Shown here piece after piece: positions 52,914 through 62,138 of a stretch of DNA of 64,000 bases (within the stretch, counting starts at the first letter, position 1; each line of letters begins with the position of its first letter). The position numbers were made by a program, and so were the translations under genes. The notes under the pieces are model-generated. The model saw nothing but the letters and a program-made list of their open reading frames with translations. It was not told where the DNA came from and did no database searches. This DNA comes from Microbacterium candidum. Lineage in GTDB: Bacteria; Actinomycetota; Actinomycetes; Actinomycetales; Microbacteriaceae. The stretch lies in NCBI RefSeq assembly GCF_030315975.1, contig NZ_JASXSZ010000003.1, positions 429,079 through 493,078 of the forward strand, read 5' to 3'.

Positions 52914-54476
52914 TCAGCGGTTGCCGAAGAGCTTCTGGATCTCGGCCATGTCGGCTTCCGTCGGCGCCCCCTTCGGGGCGCCTCCGCCGAGACCGAAGCC
53001 CGAGCCCGTGGGGGCGGCGGGAGCGGCCGCTGCGATGCCCGCGTTCTCCTGGGCGCGCTTCGCCGGGTTGCCCGAACGCGAGCCGGAGCGACCCTTCTGC
53101 TGCTGCTTGCCGCGCTTCGTCGACGAGCCCGGCTTGCCCATGGGGCCCATTCCGGGGATGTTCGGCACACCGCCGCGCGCGACCGTCTTCATCATCTTCG
53201 ACGCCTGGTCGAACCGCTGGATCAGCTGGTTGATGTCGGTGACCGTCATCCCGGATCCGCGCGCGATGCGCAGGCGCCGCGAGCCGTTGAGGATCTTCGG
53301 GTTGCGGCGCTCACCCGGCGTCATCGAGCGGATGATCGCCTCGGTGCGGTCCATCTCGCTCTCGTCGAAGTTGTCGAGCTGCTGCTTCATCTGGCCCATG
53401 CCGGGCAGCATCCCGAGCATCTTCTTCATCGAGCCCATCTTCTTCATCTGCTGAAGCTGGTCGAGGAAGTCTTCGAGGGTGAACTGGTCGTTCGCGATCT
53501 TCTCGGCGACCTTGCGCGCCTCCTCCTCGTCGAACGCGGCCTGCGCCTGCTCGATGAGGGTGAGGATGTCGCCGAGGTCCAGGATGCGGCTGGCCATGCG
53601 GTCGGGGTAGAACGGCTCGAGGTCGTCGAGGCCTTCGCCCATCGACGCGTAGATGATCGGACGGCCGGTCACCGAGGCGACCGACAGCGCCGCACCGCCG
53701 CGCGCGTCGCCGTCGAGCTTCGAGAGGACGACGCCTGTGAAGTCGACGCCCTCCTGGAAGGCCTTCGCCGTGTTGACGGCATCCTGACCGATCATCGCGT
53801 CGATGACGAACAGGACCTCGTCCGGGTCGACGGCCCGACGGATGTCGGCGGCCTGCTTCATCATCTCGGCGTCGACGCCGAGGCGGCCGGCGGTGTCGAT
53901 GATGACGATGTCATGCTGCTGGCGGCGGGCCTGCTCGACACCGGCCTTCGAGACGGCGACCGGGTCGCCGACGCCGTTGCCCGGCTCCGGCGCGTAGATC
54001 GCGGCGCCCGCCTGCTGCGCGACGACCTGGAGCTGGTTCACGGCGTTCGGGCGCTGGAGGTCGGCGGCGACGAGGAGCGGCGTGTGGCCGTCCTTCTCGA
54101 GCTGCTTCGCGAGCTTGCCCGCGAAGGTCGTCTTGCCGGAGCCCTGGAGGCCGGCGAGCATGATGACGGTCGGAGGGTTCTTGGCGAACTGCAGGCGGCG
54201 CTGCTCGCCGCCGAGGATCGCGATGAGCTCCTCGTTGACGATCTGGACGACCTGCTGCGCCGGGTTCAGCGCACGGTTCACCTCGTCGCCGAGGGCGCGC
54301 TCGCGCACCTTCGCGGTGAACTCCTTGACGACCGGCAGCGCGACGTCGGCGTCGAGCAGCGCGCGGCGGATCTCCCGGACCGTCCCGTCGACGTCCGCGG
54401 GCGTGAGCTTGCCCTTGGTGCGGAGGTTGCGGAAGGTCTCGGTGAGCCGATCGGAGAGGGTGCCGAAAGTAGCCAT
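52914..54476 (-). CDS. ffh: Signal recognition particle protein Ffh
   Basis: The 520-residue SRP54 GTPase targets membrane proteins to FtsY. It has the N domain, G1 GLQGSGKTTFAGKLA, DTAGRL, and the Met-rich M domain with GSRRLRIARGSGMTVTDIN. A Gly/Lys-rich tail of about 70 residues ends the protein. It is usually next to rpsP; here a long insert separates them. Confidence 0.96.
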   Translation of the reverse strand: MATFGTLSDRLTETFRNLRTKGKLTPADVDGTVREIRRALLDADVALPVVKEFTAKVRERALGDEVNRALNPAQQVVQIVNEELIAILGGEQRRLQFAKNPPTVIMLAGLQGSGKTTFAGKLAKQLEKDGHTPLLVAADLQRPNAVNQLQVVAQQAGAAIYAPEPGNGVGDPVAVSKAGVEQARRQQHDIVIIDTAGRLGVDAEMMKQAADIRRAVDPDEVLFVIDAMIGQDAVNTAKAFQEGVDFTGVVLSKLDGDARGGAALSVASVTGRPIIYASMGEGLDDLEPFYPDRMASRILDLGDILTLIEQAQAAFDEEEARKVAEKIANDQFTLEDFLDQLQQMKKMGSMKKMLGMLPGMGQMKQQLDNFDESEMDRTEAIIRSMTPGERRNPKILNGSRRLRIARGSGMTVTDINQLIQRFDQASKMMKTVARGGVPNIPGMGPMGKPGSSTKRGKQQQKGRSGSRSGNPAKRAQENAGIAAAAPAAPTGSGFGLGGGAPKGAPTEADMAEIQKLFGNR

Positions 54477-54692
54477 GATCCCCCGATTCTACGGGAGCCC
54501 GCTGTGCCCCGACTTCGCGGATCGGGTCGCCCGTGTGCGTGCCTGGGTACCATCGTGCCGTCCGCCACTTCGTCCGCCGCCCGATGCGCTGTGGCGCGAA
54601 GGCGGGTCTGGGAGCCGGGAATGGTGATCGCCCACAACGACGGTGGCCCGCACAACGCCGTCTGGAGTACTGACGGCCTTGTCGGCTTCTTC

Positions 54693-56780
54693 TCACGCCT
54701 GTTCGTAGCCCTCGGGGGTGAGCGTCAGCTCGGCGTGCCCGCCGGTGAGTGCACGGAGGTCGAGCACATAGCGCGTCAGCTCCGCGTCCGGCACTGTCGC
54801 GACGACCCGGGTGCGCCCGTCGGAGTCCGTCTCCGTCCCGGCGACGCGGCCGCGCCGCCCGGAAAGATCCGTCAGCACCTGCCCTTGCAAGGAGGTCGGC
54901 ACGGTCACAACGACGGTGGACACGGGTTCGAGCAGGATCCCGCCCGCCTCGGCGAGCGCCGCCTTGACTCCCATTGCCGCCGCCGTGCGGAAGGCCATAT
55001 CCGAGGAGTCCACGGAGTGCGACTTGCCGTCGAACAGCTCGACGCGCACGTCAACGACGGGGTGCCCGAGCGAGCCGCCCGCTGCTAGCGCATCGCGCAC
55101 GCCCTTCTCGACGGCCGGGATGTAGGAGCGCGGCACGGAGCCGCCGACGACGGAGTTCACGAACTCGAAACCCTCGCCAGGAGGAAGCGGCGACACCCGC
55201 ACCATGACGACGGCGAACTGCCCGTGTCCCCCGGACTGCTTCTTGAGTTTGCCCTCGGCCGACGCATCGCGCGCGATCGTCTCGCGGTATGCGACCGGCG
55301 CCGCGGCCGTCGTGACGTGCACGCCGAGCACCCGGGCCAACCGCTCGACGGCCACGGCGACGTGCGTGTCCCCGAGGCCGCGCAGGATGGTGTCTGCCCC
55401 GGAGCGTTCGACCACCAGCGTCGGATCCTCGGCGACGAGACGGCCGAGCGCTGTCGTGAGCTTGGTGTCGTCCGACTGCGACACCGGCTGCAGGCTCATT
55501 GCGAAGACAGGCGGCCGCGCCGGCAGGCGCACGGGGCGGGCGCCGGTCTGCGTCCGGCTCCACAGCAGCGAGCCCGACAGTGCGCCAGTGAGCTTGGCGA
55601 CGGCTCCGACCTCCCCGGCGCGCAACGCGTCGACCGGCAGATGCTCTGCGCCCCGCAGGCGGAACAGACCCGGTATCCGATCCTCCACGCCCGTGGTCGC
55701 GTTGCGCAGCCGATCGCCTGGGCGCACGACTCCGGAGAGGACCTTCAGCATCGCCATCTGACCCACGAAGGGGTCGGCGACAGTGTGGAACACATGAACC
55801 AGCGTCTCGCCCGCGACATCGGGGGCCACGCCGTGTTCGACGCCTCCCCCTCCGTCCGCATCCGCGCCCAGCACGATGCGGCCATCGTGGCCCGTCGCAG
55901 ATGGCGCAAGTCCGCACACGAGATCGAGGACGTGGTCCACCCCGGCACCAGTTGCGGCCGAGCACACCATGACCGGAACCGCCTCACGTGCTGCGACCGC
56001 ACCGGCGAGCGTGTGCTCTAGTTCGCCCGCCGGCGGCTCGCTGCCTTCGAGGTACGCCTCGAGCTGCTCATCGTCCCGCGACACGATCTCCTCGGTGACC
56101 TCCCGGTGCAGGCGGTGCTCCTCCTCCTCGAGCTCGGCTGGCAGCGGCTGCTCGCGGTGACGGCCGTCCGCGCCGTAGAAGAGCGCCTGCTCCGTCAGCA
56201 CATCCGCGATGCCGAGGAACGCCTGCGCCTCGCCCACCGGCAGCTCCAGGGCCCAGACGCGGTCGCCGAACTCCTCGCGGAGCCGCCCGAGGACATCACG
56301 GAACGAGGCGCGCGCGCGATCCTCCTGCGTCACGACGACGATGCACGGGACATCAGCGGCCTCGGCTGCGGTCCACGCCGCGCGGGTGCCGGCGGTCACT
56401 CCGTCGACCGCGCTGACCACGACCACCGCTACATCGGCGACGGCAAGAGCCGCGTCCATCGCGCCGACGAAGTCGGGGTGGCCAGGCGTATCCACGAGTG
56501 TGATGCCGTGCTCTGCATCGCCCACACGCCACGACAGCCACGCGAGCGACAGCGCGAGCGTCGTGCCGCGCGCGATCTCCTCGGGTTCGTGATCGCACAC
56601 CGTCGTGCCCTGTTCGATCGAGCCCAATCGCGGGATCGCACCCGCGCGGTGCAGCAGCGCCTCCGCGAGCATCGTCTTTCCTGAACCCGTCGCGCCGATG
56701 AGGGCGACCGTCCAGTGCATGGCGGGTGCGGATGCCGAATCCACGATGACCTCCCACGACGAAGTGCCCTGTCGCACCAT
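54693..56780 (-). CDS. EF-G-like GTPase (FusA2-type paralogue)
   Basis: The 695-residue protein has all EF-G domains: G1 GATGSGKTMLAE, G3 DTPGHPDFVGAMD, domain IV KLKKQSGGHGQFAVVMVRVS and the C-terminal GRRGRVAGTET. The G4 box is TQED instead of NKxD, and the G2 effector region is diverged, so base specificity or GTPase activity may be altered. Paralogues such as mycobacterial FusA2 have no settled role. ATG 56780 precedes the family start; the open frame upstream is not conserved. About 216 nt without a gene separate it from ffh. Confidence 0.87.
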   Translation of the reverse strand: MVRQGTSSWEVIVDSASAPAMHWTVALIGATGSGKTMLAEALLHRAGAIPRLGSIEQGTTVCDHEPEEIARGTTLALSLAWLSWRVGDAEHGITLVDTPGHPDFVGAMDAALAVADVAVVVVSAVDGVTAGTRAAWTAAEAADVPCIVVVTQEDRARASFRDVLGRLREEFGDRVWALELPVGEAQAFLGIADVLTEQALFYGADGRHREQPLPAELEEEEHRLHREVTEEIVSRDDEQLEAYLEGSEPPAGELEHTLAGAVAAREAVPVMVCSAATGAGVDHVLDLVCGLAPSATGHDGRIVLGADADGGGGVEHGVAPDVAGETLVHVFHTVADPFVGQMAMLKVLSGVVRPGDRLRNATTGVEDRIPGLFRLRGAEHLPVDALRAGEVGAVAKLTGALSGSLLWSRTQTGARPVRLPARPPVFAMSLQPVSQSDDTKLTTALGRLVAEDPTLVVERSGADTILRGLGDTHVAVAVERLARVLGVHVTTAAAPVAYRETIARDASAEGKLKKQSGGHGQFAVVMVRVSPLPPGEGFEFVNSVVGGSVPRSYIPAVEKGVRDALAAGGSLGHPVVDVRVELFDGKSHSVDSSDMAFRTAAAMGVKAALAEAGGILLEPVSTVVVTVPTSLQGQVLTDLSGRRGRVAGTETDSDGRTRVVATVPDAELTRYVLDLRALTGGHAELTLTPEGYEQA

Positions 56781-57105
56781 CGTCCCTCGTCTCCGGCCGG
56801 TGTACCAGTAGACCTCGCGGCGCAGCGCCGCGCGACAGCGTACGTGTTCAGAAGGGTGGCGGTCGTCGGTGTCGGTGAAGCGGACTGCGACGGGGCGGTC
56901 GGTCGTGGTGGGGGCGCGGGGTGGGGTGGACCATTTCAGGATGCCCCGGGGAAGCGCCGGCGCTGCCTGCGCGTCTGAGTGAGGAAGGTGCTCCGGGCGA
57001 TGCCGAAAAGCCGCATCCGCGACGCTCACCAGCCTCCGCACGAGTCACGATTCCTCCGTGGCGAGGGTTGCTGCCCCGTACGTGTCCGGCGTCCGCCGAA
57101 GATCC
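56781..57105. other. Intergenic stretch without a recognised gene
   Basis: These 325 bases separate the EF-G-like gene and the TetR-VOC gene, both on the minus strand. Short open frames on both strands (for example a GTG frame from 56979 on the plus strand) lack any family resemblance. The stretch should hold the promoter of the EF-G-like gene, but no clear -35/-10 pair was found. Confidence 0.5.
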
Positions 57106-58071
57106 TCAGCTCTCGGGCCCGAGCTCTTGGAAGAGTGTCAGCTGCAGATCCGCGGGGGCTGTCAGACGCGCGTTGACCGAACGCCACGGCGTCTCGCGCG
57201 CGGAGGCGAGGATCTCGGCTCCGGCCGCCTCGAGCTCCGACGTGACGAGCGCGGAATCCTCGACCTCGAAGGCGAGGCGGATGTGCGGGCTCGTCACACC
57301 GTCGGTCTCGACGCGGTCGATGAATCGCACCTGTTCCGGGTTCGAGAGTTCGAGCGTCGCACGCCCCGCGCCGAGGATCACGACGCGCGCCCCCTCGTCG
57401 CCGTCGTACGACTCCTGCTCGACGAGACCCAGCGCGTCGCGATAGAACGCGACTGCGCGATCGAGATCGTCGGCGCGCACGACCACGCGCAGCTGCGACA
57501 CCCGACTCTCGGGAACGACGCCCGGCACCATCGCCAGCGCGCGCTGCATCGTCGGCTGCAACGGCGCCCGCCCCGCGCCCTCGTGCGCCCACGCCCACAC
57601 GGCCGAGAGCACGGCGGCCGCGTACGCCGCTCCGGCGATCTCGGCGCGCATCCGTTCGACGCCGTCGCGCCCGAGACGGCGCGCGACGGCTTCCGCAAGC
57701 CGTGCGCGACGAACCGAGGCCTCGCGCGGCAGCTCGGACTCGAGCCCCATGGGCTCGGCGTTGACGATCGCGAGGGCGAGGCTGTCCGGGGCGAACCCCG
57801 CCAGCGCCGCTGAGAGTGCTGCGCCGACGGCATCCCCCGCTTCCAATCGCGATATTGCGGTGTCGAGGCGCTCATCGAGACCGGACCACAGGATGTCGGC
57901 CTTCGATGCGAAGTAGTTGAAGAAGCTCGAGCGGCTGACCCCCGCACGCGCAGCGATGTCGCCGACCGAGGTGGCCGCGTATCCGCGCTCGAGGAAGAGC
58001 TCGCACGCGGCCTCCGCGAGCGTCTCTCGCGACGACACCTTGGGTCTTCCGGCTCGCGGTTCAGTCGGCAT
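57106..58071 (-). CDS. TetR-family regulator fused to a VOC (glyoxalase) domain
   Basis: The 321-residue protein has a TetR DNA-binding helix-turn-helix at about 20-60 (SVGDIAARAGVSRSSFFNYF), a helical ligand-binding part to about 190 and a VOC domain at about 195-320. The VOC part opens LRVVVRADDLDRAVAFYRDA, and its Glu/His metal positions are partly kept (ARVVILGAGRATLEL, RLAFEV). The VOC part may sense a small molecule or be a sequestering or catalytic module. It diverges from the ArsR-type gene. Confidence 0.85.
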   Translation of the reverse strand: MPTEPRAGRPKVSSRETLAEAACELFLERGYAATSVGDIAARAGVSRSSFFNYFASKADILWSGLDERLDTAISRLEAGDAVGAALSAALAGFAPDSLALAIVNAEPMGLESELPREASVRRARLAEAVARRLGRDGVERMRAEIAGAAYAAAVLSAVWAWAHEGAGRAPLQPTMQRALAMVPGVVPESRVSQLRVVVRADDLDRAVAFYRDALGLVEQESYDGDEGARVVILGAGRATLELSNPEQVRFIDRVETDGVTSPHIRLAFEVEDSALVTSELEAAGAEILASARETPWRSVNARLTAPADLQLTLFQELGPES

Positions 58072-58102
58072 GAGGCCACCCTATTGGGCACGTTACGGCG
58101 CG

Positions 58103-58132
58103 GCCATGCTTCGGGACACGCCGAAGCATGGC
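58103..58132. promoter_or_regulatory. Perfect 12-bp inverted repeat, candidate operator
   Basis: GCCATGCTTCGG, six bases, and its exact complement lie in the 78-bp gap between the divergent TetR-VOC and ArsR-type genes, 17 nt before the ArsR ATG. The ArsR-type protein is the most likely binder (autoregulation), with TetR-VOC the alternative. Confidence 0.65.
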
Positions 58133-58149
58133 GGAGTACCGTCGCAGGC

Positions 58150-58827
58150 ATGACGAAGGACTTCACCGCCATCGGCCGGGCGCTCGCGGCCCCGGCGCGT
58201 TCCGACATCCTGAATCTCCTCATGGACGGTTCGACGCGGCCGGCCAGCGAGCTGGCGGATGCGGCCGGCATCAGCGCGTCGACGGCGAGCGAGCATCTCG
58301 CCGCACTCCTGGACGCAGGACTCGTCGACTGCTCCCCCGCGGGTCGCCACCGGATGTACCGGCTCGCCGACGGCGGGGTCGCTGCGGCCCTCGAGCAGCT
58401 CGGCCACCTCTGCCCGGATTCTCCGCCGCTCTCGTTCCGGCGCACGCGAGAAGCCGAGTCGCTCGCCGAGGCGCGGTTCTGCTACGACCACCTCGCGGGA
58501 CGCCTGGGCGTCGCCCTCACCGCAGCGATGGTCGAGCGCGGCTGGCTCACGGAACCGGACCTGGACCTCACGGATGCCGGCCGCGTCGGCGTCGCCGCCC
58601 GCGGCATCCTCCTCGTCCCGTCGAAGCGCCGGACCGCACGCCCGTGCGTCGACTGGACGGAGCGGCGCCCGCACCTCGCGGGCGCGCTCGGCTCCGCCAT
58701 CGGCACCCGCTTCCTCGACGCGGGCTGGGTGCGCCGCATTCCGGGCGGCCGCGGACTCGTCGTCACTCCGGACGGTCGTCGCGCGCTCGCCGAGTGGGGT
58801 GTTCCTGCAGCATCGCTCGCCGCCTGA
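58150..58827 (+). CDS. ArsR-type winged-helix transcriptional regulator
   Basis: The 225-residue protein has a helix-turn-helix at about 15-75 (ALAAPARSDILNLLMDG, AGISASTASEHLAALLDAG) and a C-terminal ligand domain with Cys residues (CPDSP, RFCYDHLAGRLG) that are not arranged as a classical metal site. ATG 58150 is the first codon of the family start and lies 17 nt after the inverted repeat. Its target beyond itself is not evident. Confidence 0.85.
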   Translation: MTKDFTAIGRALAAPARSDILNLLMDGSTRPASELADAAGISASTASEHLAALLDAGLVDCSPAGRHRMYRLADGGVAAALEQLGHLCPDSPPLSFRRTREAESLAEARFCYDHLAGRLGVALTAAMVERGWLTEPDLDLTDAGRVGVAARGILLVPSKRRTARPCVDWTERRPHLAGALGSAIGTRFLDAGWVRRIPGGRGLVVTPDGRRALAEWGVPAASLAA

Positions 58828-58896
58828 CGGCCTTCGTGGCGTATTGTTGGACGCGATCCACAAACGCGCCACGAGCGCCGCGAGCGAAGGAGCATC

Positions 58897-59535
58897 GTGC
58901 TCGAGATCCTGGAGGCCGGGCTCGCCCCCGACTACGTCCCCTATCTGGACGGATGGGCGCTGCAGCGCCGCATCCACGCCGACGTCGTCGCCGGCACCCG
59001 CCCCGACACGATGATCGTGCTCGAGCACGAGCCCGTGTACACCGCCGGCAAGCGCACCGAGCCGCAGGAGCGGCCGCAGGACGGCACGCCCGTCGTCGAC
59101 GTCGACCGGGGCGGGAAGATCACGTGGCACGGACCGGGACAGCTCGTCGGCTACCCGATCGTCCGGCTCGGCGACCCTGTCGACGTCGTCGCCCACGTGC
59201 GTCGCATCGAGCGCCTGCTCATCGCGGCCCTGCGCGTGCACGGCGTGGACGGCTACCAGGTGGAGGGGCGTAGCGGCGTGTGGGTGCGCCGCCCCCTGTC
59301 CGAGGACAAGGTCGCCGCCATCGGCGTGCGCGTCGAGAAGGGCGTGACGATGCACGGCTTCGCCGTGAACTGCGACAACACGCTCGCGGGCTTCCGCGGC
59401 ATCATCCCGTGCGGCATCACGGACGCCGGCGTCACGACGGTCAGCGAGATCGTGGGCGCGGACATCGCGCCGCGCGACATCCTCGACACGGTCACCGCTG
59501 TCTTCCAGGAGGAATACGCGGGAGCGGTCGCGTGA
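58897..59535 (+). CDS. lipB: Octanoyltransferase LipB
   Basis: The 212-residue enzyme moves octanoyl from ACP to lipoyl domains. It has [29 protein letters not shown], the catalytic Lys region [18 protein letters not shown] and Cys in GIIPCGI. The start is GTG at 58897 after GAAGGAG. A TATTGT -10-like hexamer is at 58842-58847. Confidence 0.95.
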   Translation: MLEILEAGLAPDYVPYLDGWALQRRIHADVVAGTRPDTMIVLEHEPVYTAGKRTEPQERPQDGTPVVDVDRGGKITWHGPGQLVGYPIVRLGDPVDVVAHVRRIERLLIAALRVHGVDGYQVEGRSGVWVRRPLSEDKVAAIGVRVEKGVTMHGFAVNCDNTLAGFRGIIPCGITDAGVTTVSEIVGADIAPRDILDTVTAVFQEEYAGAVA

Positions 59536-60530
59536 CCGCCGCACCGGACGGGCGCAAGATGCTGCGCCTCGAAGTCCGCAACGCCCAGACGCCCATCGAA
59601 CGCAAGCCCGAGTGGATCAAGACGAAGGCGAAGCTCGGCCCCGAGTACCAGGCACTGCACGCGCTCGTGAAGGACGAGGGTCTGCACACGGTCTGCCAGG
59701 AGGCCGGCTGCCCCAACATCTACGAGTGCTGGGAGGACCGCGAGGCGACCTTCCTCATCGGCGGCTCGCAGTGCACTCGCCGCTGCGACTTCTGCCAGAT
59801 CGACACCGGCAAGCCCGCCGACTACGACATCGACGAACCGCGCCGGGTCGCGGAGAGCGTGACGCGGATGCAGCTGCGCTACGCGACGGTGACATGCGTC
59901 GCCCGCGACGATCTCCCTGACGGCGGCGCGTGGCTGAACGCAGAGACCGTGCGTCAGATCCACGCGCAGAACCCGGGCACGGGCGTCGAGCTGCTCGCGA
60001 CCGACTTCAATGGCGAGCCCAAGCTCCTGCAGGAGGTGTTCGACGCGCGTCCGGAGGTGTTCGCGCACAACGTCGAGACGGTCCCCCGCATCTTCAAGCG
60101 CATCCGCCCGGCATTCCGGTACGAGCGCTCCCTCGACGTGCTCACGCAGGCGCGCGACGCCGGCCTCATCACGAAGTCGAACCTCATCCTCGGCATGGGC
60201 GAGGAGCCGGAGGAGGTCGTCCAGGCCCTCCAGGACCTGCACGACGCCGGCACCGACATCATCACGATCACGCAGTACCTGCGGCCGTCGCCGCGTCACC
60301 TGCCGGTCGCGCGATGGGTCCGCCCGGATGAGTTCGTCGGCTTCAAGGAGGAGGCGGAGCGCATCGGCTTCCTCGGAGTGCTGGCGGGACCCCTCGTGCG
60401 CTCGTCGTACCGCGCCGGCCGCCTGTGGGCGCAGTCGATGCTCGCCAAGGGACGCGACATCCCCGAGGACCTCGCGCATCTCGCACGCGACATCGCGGGC
60501 GACGGCGTGACCTTCGCGCAGGCCGTCTGA
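59532..60530 (+). CDS. lipA: Lipoyl synthase LipA
   Basis: The 332-residue radical-SAM enzyme inserts two sulfurs into protein-bound octanoate. It has the auxiliary cluster Cys in [12 protein letters not shown] and the radical-SAM motif CTRRCDFC. The GTG overlaps the lipB stop as GTGA. A palindromic repeat follows the stop directly. Confidence 0.96.
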   Translation: MTAAPDGRKMLRLEVRNAQTPIERKPEWIKTKAKLGPEYQALHALVKDEGLHTVCQEAGCPNIYECWEDREATFLIGGSQCTRRCDFCQIDTGKPADYDIDEPRRVAESVTRMQLRYATVTCVARDDLPDGGAWLNAETVRQIHAQNPGTGVELLATDFNGEPKLLQEVFDARPEVFAHNVETVPRIFKRIRPAFRYERSLDVLTQARDAGLITKSNLILGMGEEPEEVVQALQDLHDAGTDIITITQYLRPSPRHLPVARWVRPDEFVGFKEEAERIGFLGVLAGPLVRSSYRAGRLWAQSMLAKGRDIPEDLAHLARDIAGDGVTFAQAV

Positions 60531-60536
60531 GTAATC

Positions 60537-60606
60537 CCTCGCTGACTTGCGGGATTTGGCGGCATCGGCGGCGCCCATTCCCGCACTTCGCCGCAAGTCA
60601 GCGAGG
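60537..60606. repeat. Palindromic extragenic repeat with 16-bp perfect arms
   Basis: CCTCGCTGACTTGCGG and its exact complement bracket a 38-nt centre that includes further GCGGG/CCCGC pairing. It lies 6 nt after the lipA stop, before the convergent DUF2004 gene. It could act as a terminator and also looks like a mobile REP/MITE-type element. Confidence 0.7.
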
Positions 60607-60655
60607 AGAGACGGGGACGTGGCAGCACGGGCGGCCCTCGCCCCGCGGAAACGCG

Positions 60656-61156
60656 TCAGTCGGCGCTTGTGACCGACAGCACCGATCCGTCGGAGTCGAG
60701 GTTCACGAGCAGCACGTCGTCGGTCGCCTCCGGGTCGAGCGCGTACTCGAGAACGGCGAACGGGTCCGTGCCGCCGTGCTCGTCGGCGAGGATCGTCATG
60801 CTCATGAACTGCAGCGAGCGGATGACATCGATGTGCAGGTCGCCGGAGACATCCACCAGCAGACTCTCGAGGTCGTCGCCGAGCAGCTCCTGCTGCTGCA
60901 GGATGTACTCGGTCACCTCGCTCGTGCGGTCGTCGAGCTCGGACACCATCGCGTTGCGCGCCGAGAGGTCGAGCGCCTCGAGCGAGGACACCATCGCTGC
61001 CGCGACGTCGAGCGCGGCCTGCGAGACGTCGTCCTGGTCCGGGGCCGTGAGGTCGACGGTCACCGCCTGGTCGCCGAGCTCGACCGTCTCGGACCAGAAG
61101 ATGGATCCGTCGGGCCCCGACTCGAGGAGTCCGAAGAAGTCGTGCTCGATCGCCAT
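60656..61156 (-). CDS. DUF2004 domain protein
   Basis: The 166-residue acidic cytosolic protein starts AIEHDFFGLLESGPDG and has the DUF2004 pattern, including TVDLTAPDQDD and DLHIDVIRSLQFMSMTILA. No function is known. It lies downstream of ftsY with a 62-nt gap. Confidence 0.75.
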   Translation of the reverse strand: MAIEHDFFGLLESGPDGSIFWSETVELGDQAVTVDLTAPDQDDVSQAALDVAAAMVSSLEALDLSARNAMVSELDDRTSEVTEYILQQQELLGDDLESLLVDVSGDLHIDVIRSLQFMSMTILADEHGGTDPFAVLEYALDPEATDDVLLVNLDSDGSVLSVTSAD

Positions 61157-61218
61157 ATCCCCATAGAACCAGGGTCGAGGCCGATCCGGTAGACCGGCGC
61201 CCGGCGCGTCGTGCGCCC

Positions 61219-62091
61219 TCAGTCGACGAGCGATGCGACGAACACGTGCGGAGTGAATCCGGTGAGGTCGTCGATGCCCTCGCCCTGACCCAGGAGCTTG
61301 ACCGGGATGCCCGTGCGCTCCTGCACGGCGAGCACGAATCCACCCTTCGCGGAGCCGTCGAGCTTGGTCAGCACGAGTCCGGTGACGCCGGCGTGCTCGA
61401 GGAACGCCTCCGCCTGCATCACGCCGTTCTGCCCCGTCGTCGCGTCCAGCACCAGGAGGACTTCGCTGATCGGCGCCTGCTTCTCGATGACGCGGCGGAT
61501 CTTCGTCAGCTCGTCCATGAGGCCGCCCTTGGTGTGCAGGCGCCCGGCGGTGTCGACGATGACGATCTCGGTGCCGGTCTTGATCGCGTACTCGATCGTC
61601 TGGAAGGCGACGGATGCCGGGTCCTGGCCCTCGCGCTCGGGGCGGACGATCGCGACTCCGGATCGCTGCGCCCACGTCGCGAGCTGGTCGACGGCGGCGG
61701 CGCGGAACGTGTCCGCCGCGCCCACGACGACGCTCCGCTGATATCCCCGCAGGAACTTCGCGAACTTGCCGATCGTCGTCGTCTTGCCGACGCCGTTGAC
61801 GCCCACGACGAGCACGACCGCCGGCCGCTCCGTCAGTTTCAGCGTCGTGTCGAACTTCGCGAAGTGCTCCTCGAGGGTCTCCTTCAGCATCCGCTGGAGG
61901 TCCTTCGGGTCGGTCGTGCGGTAGCGGTCGACCTTCTCACGCAGCTCGTCGACGATGCGCTCGGTGACGTCCGGACCGAAGTCCGCCGTCAGGAGCGCCG
62001 TCTCCAGGTCGTCCCACGTGTTGTCGTCGATCGTGGGCTTGACGAACAGGCCGCGCAGGGCGCGGCCGAGCGACCAGGAGCTCTCTGCCAT
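61219..62091 (-). CDS. ftsY: Signal recognition particle receptor FtsY
   Basis: The 290-residue protein is an NG-domain-only FtsY with no acidic A domain. G1 is GVNGVGKTTTIGKFA, then DTAGRLHTKGGLMDEL and TKLDGSAKGG. It forms the targeting complex with Ffh. It is 42 nt downstream of smc. Confidence 0.96.
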   Translation of the reverse strand: MAESSWSLGRALRGLFVKPTIDDNTWDDLETALLTADFGPDVTERIVDELREKVDRYRTTDPKDLQRMLKETLEEHFAKFDTTLKLTERPAVVLVVGVNGVGKTTTIGKFAKFLRGYQRSVVVGAADTFRAAAVDQLATWAQRSGVAIVRPEREGQDPASVAFQTIEYAIKTGTEIVIVDTAGRLHTKGGLMDELTKIRRVIEKQAPISEVLLVLDATTGQNGVMQAEAFLEHAGVTGLVLTKLDGSAKGGFVLAVQERTGIPVKLLGQGEGIDDLTGFTPHVFVASLVD

Positions 62092-62100
62092 GGCTCCAGC

Positions 62101-62138
62101 CTACGAGAACGCGCTCAGGCTACGAGCACGCGCTCAGG
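62101..62138. repeat. 19-bp tandem duplication at the smc 3' end
   Basis: CTACGAGAACGCGCTCAGG (62101-62119) and CTACGAGCACGCGCTCAGG (62120-62138) differ at one base. The second copy holds the smc stop, so the end of the gene was duplicated into the gap before ftsY. Confidence 0.8.

Noticed and set aside
54477..54692. Possible gene remnant between ffh and the EF-G-like gene
   Set aside because: No frame shows a known motif and no terminator or promoter is clear; left as intergenic sequence.
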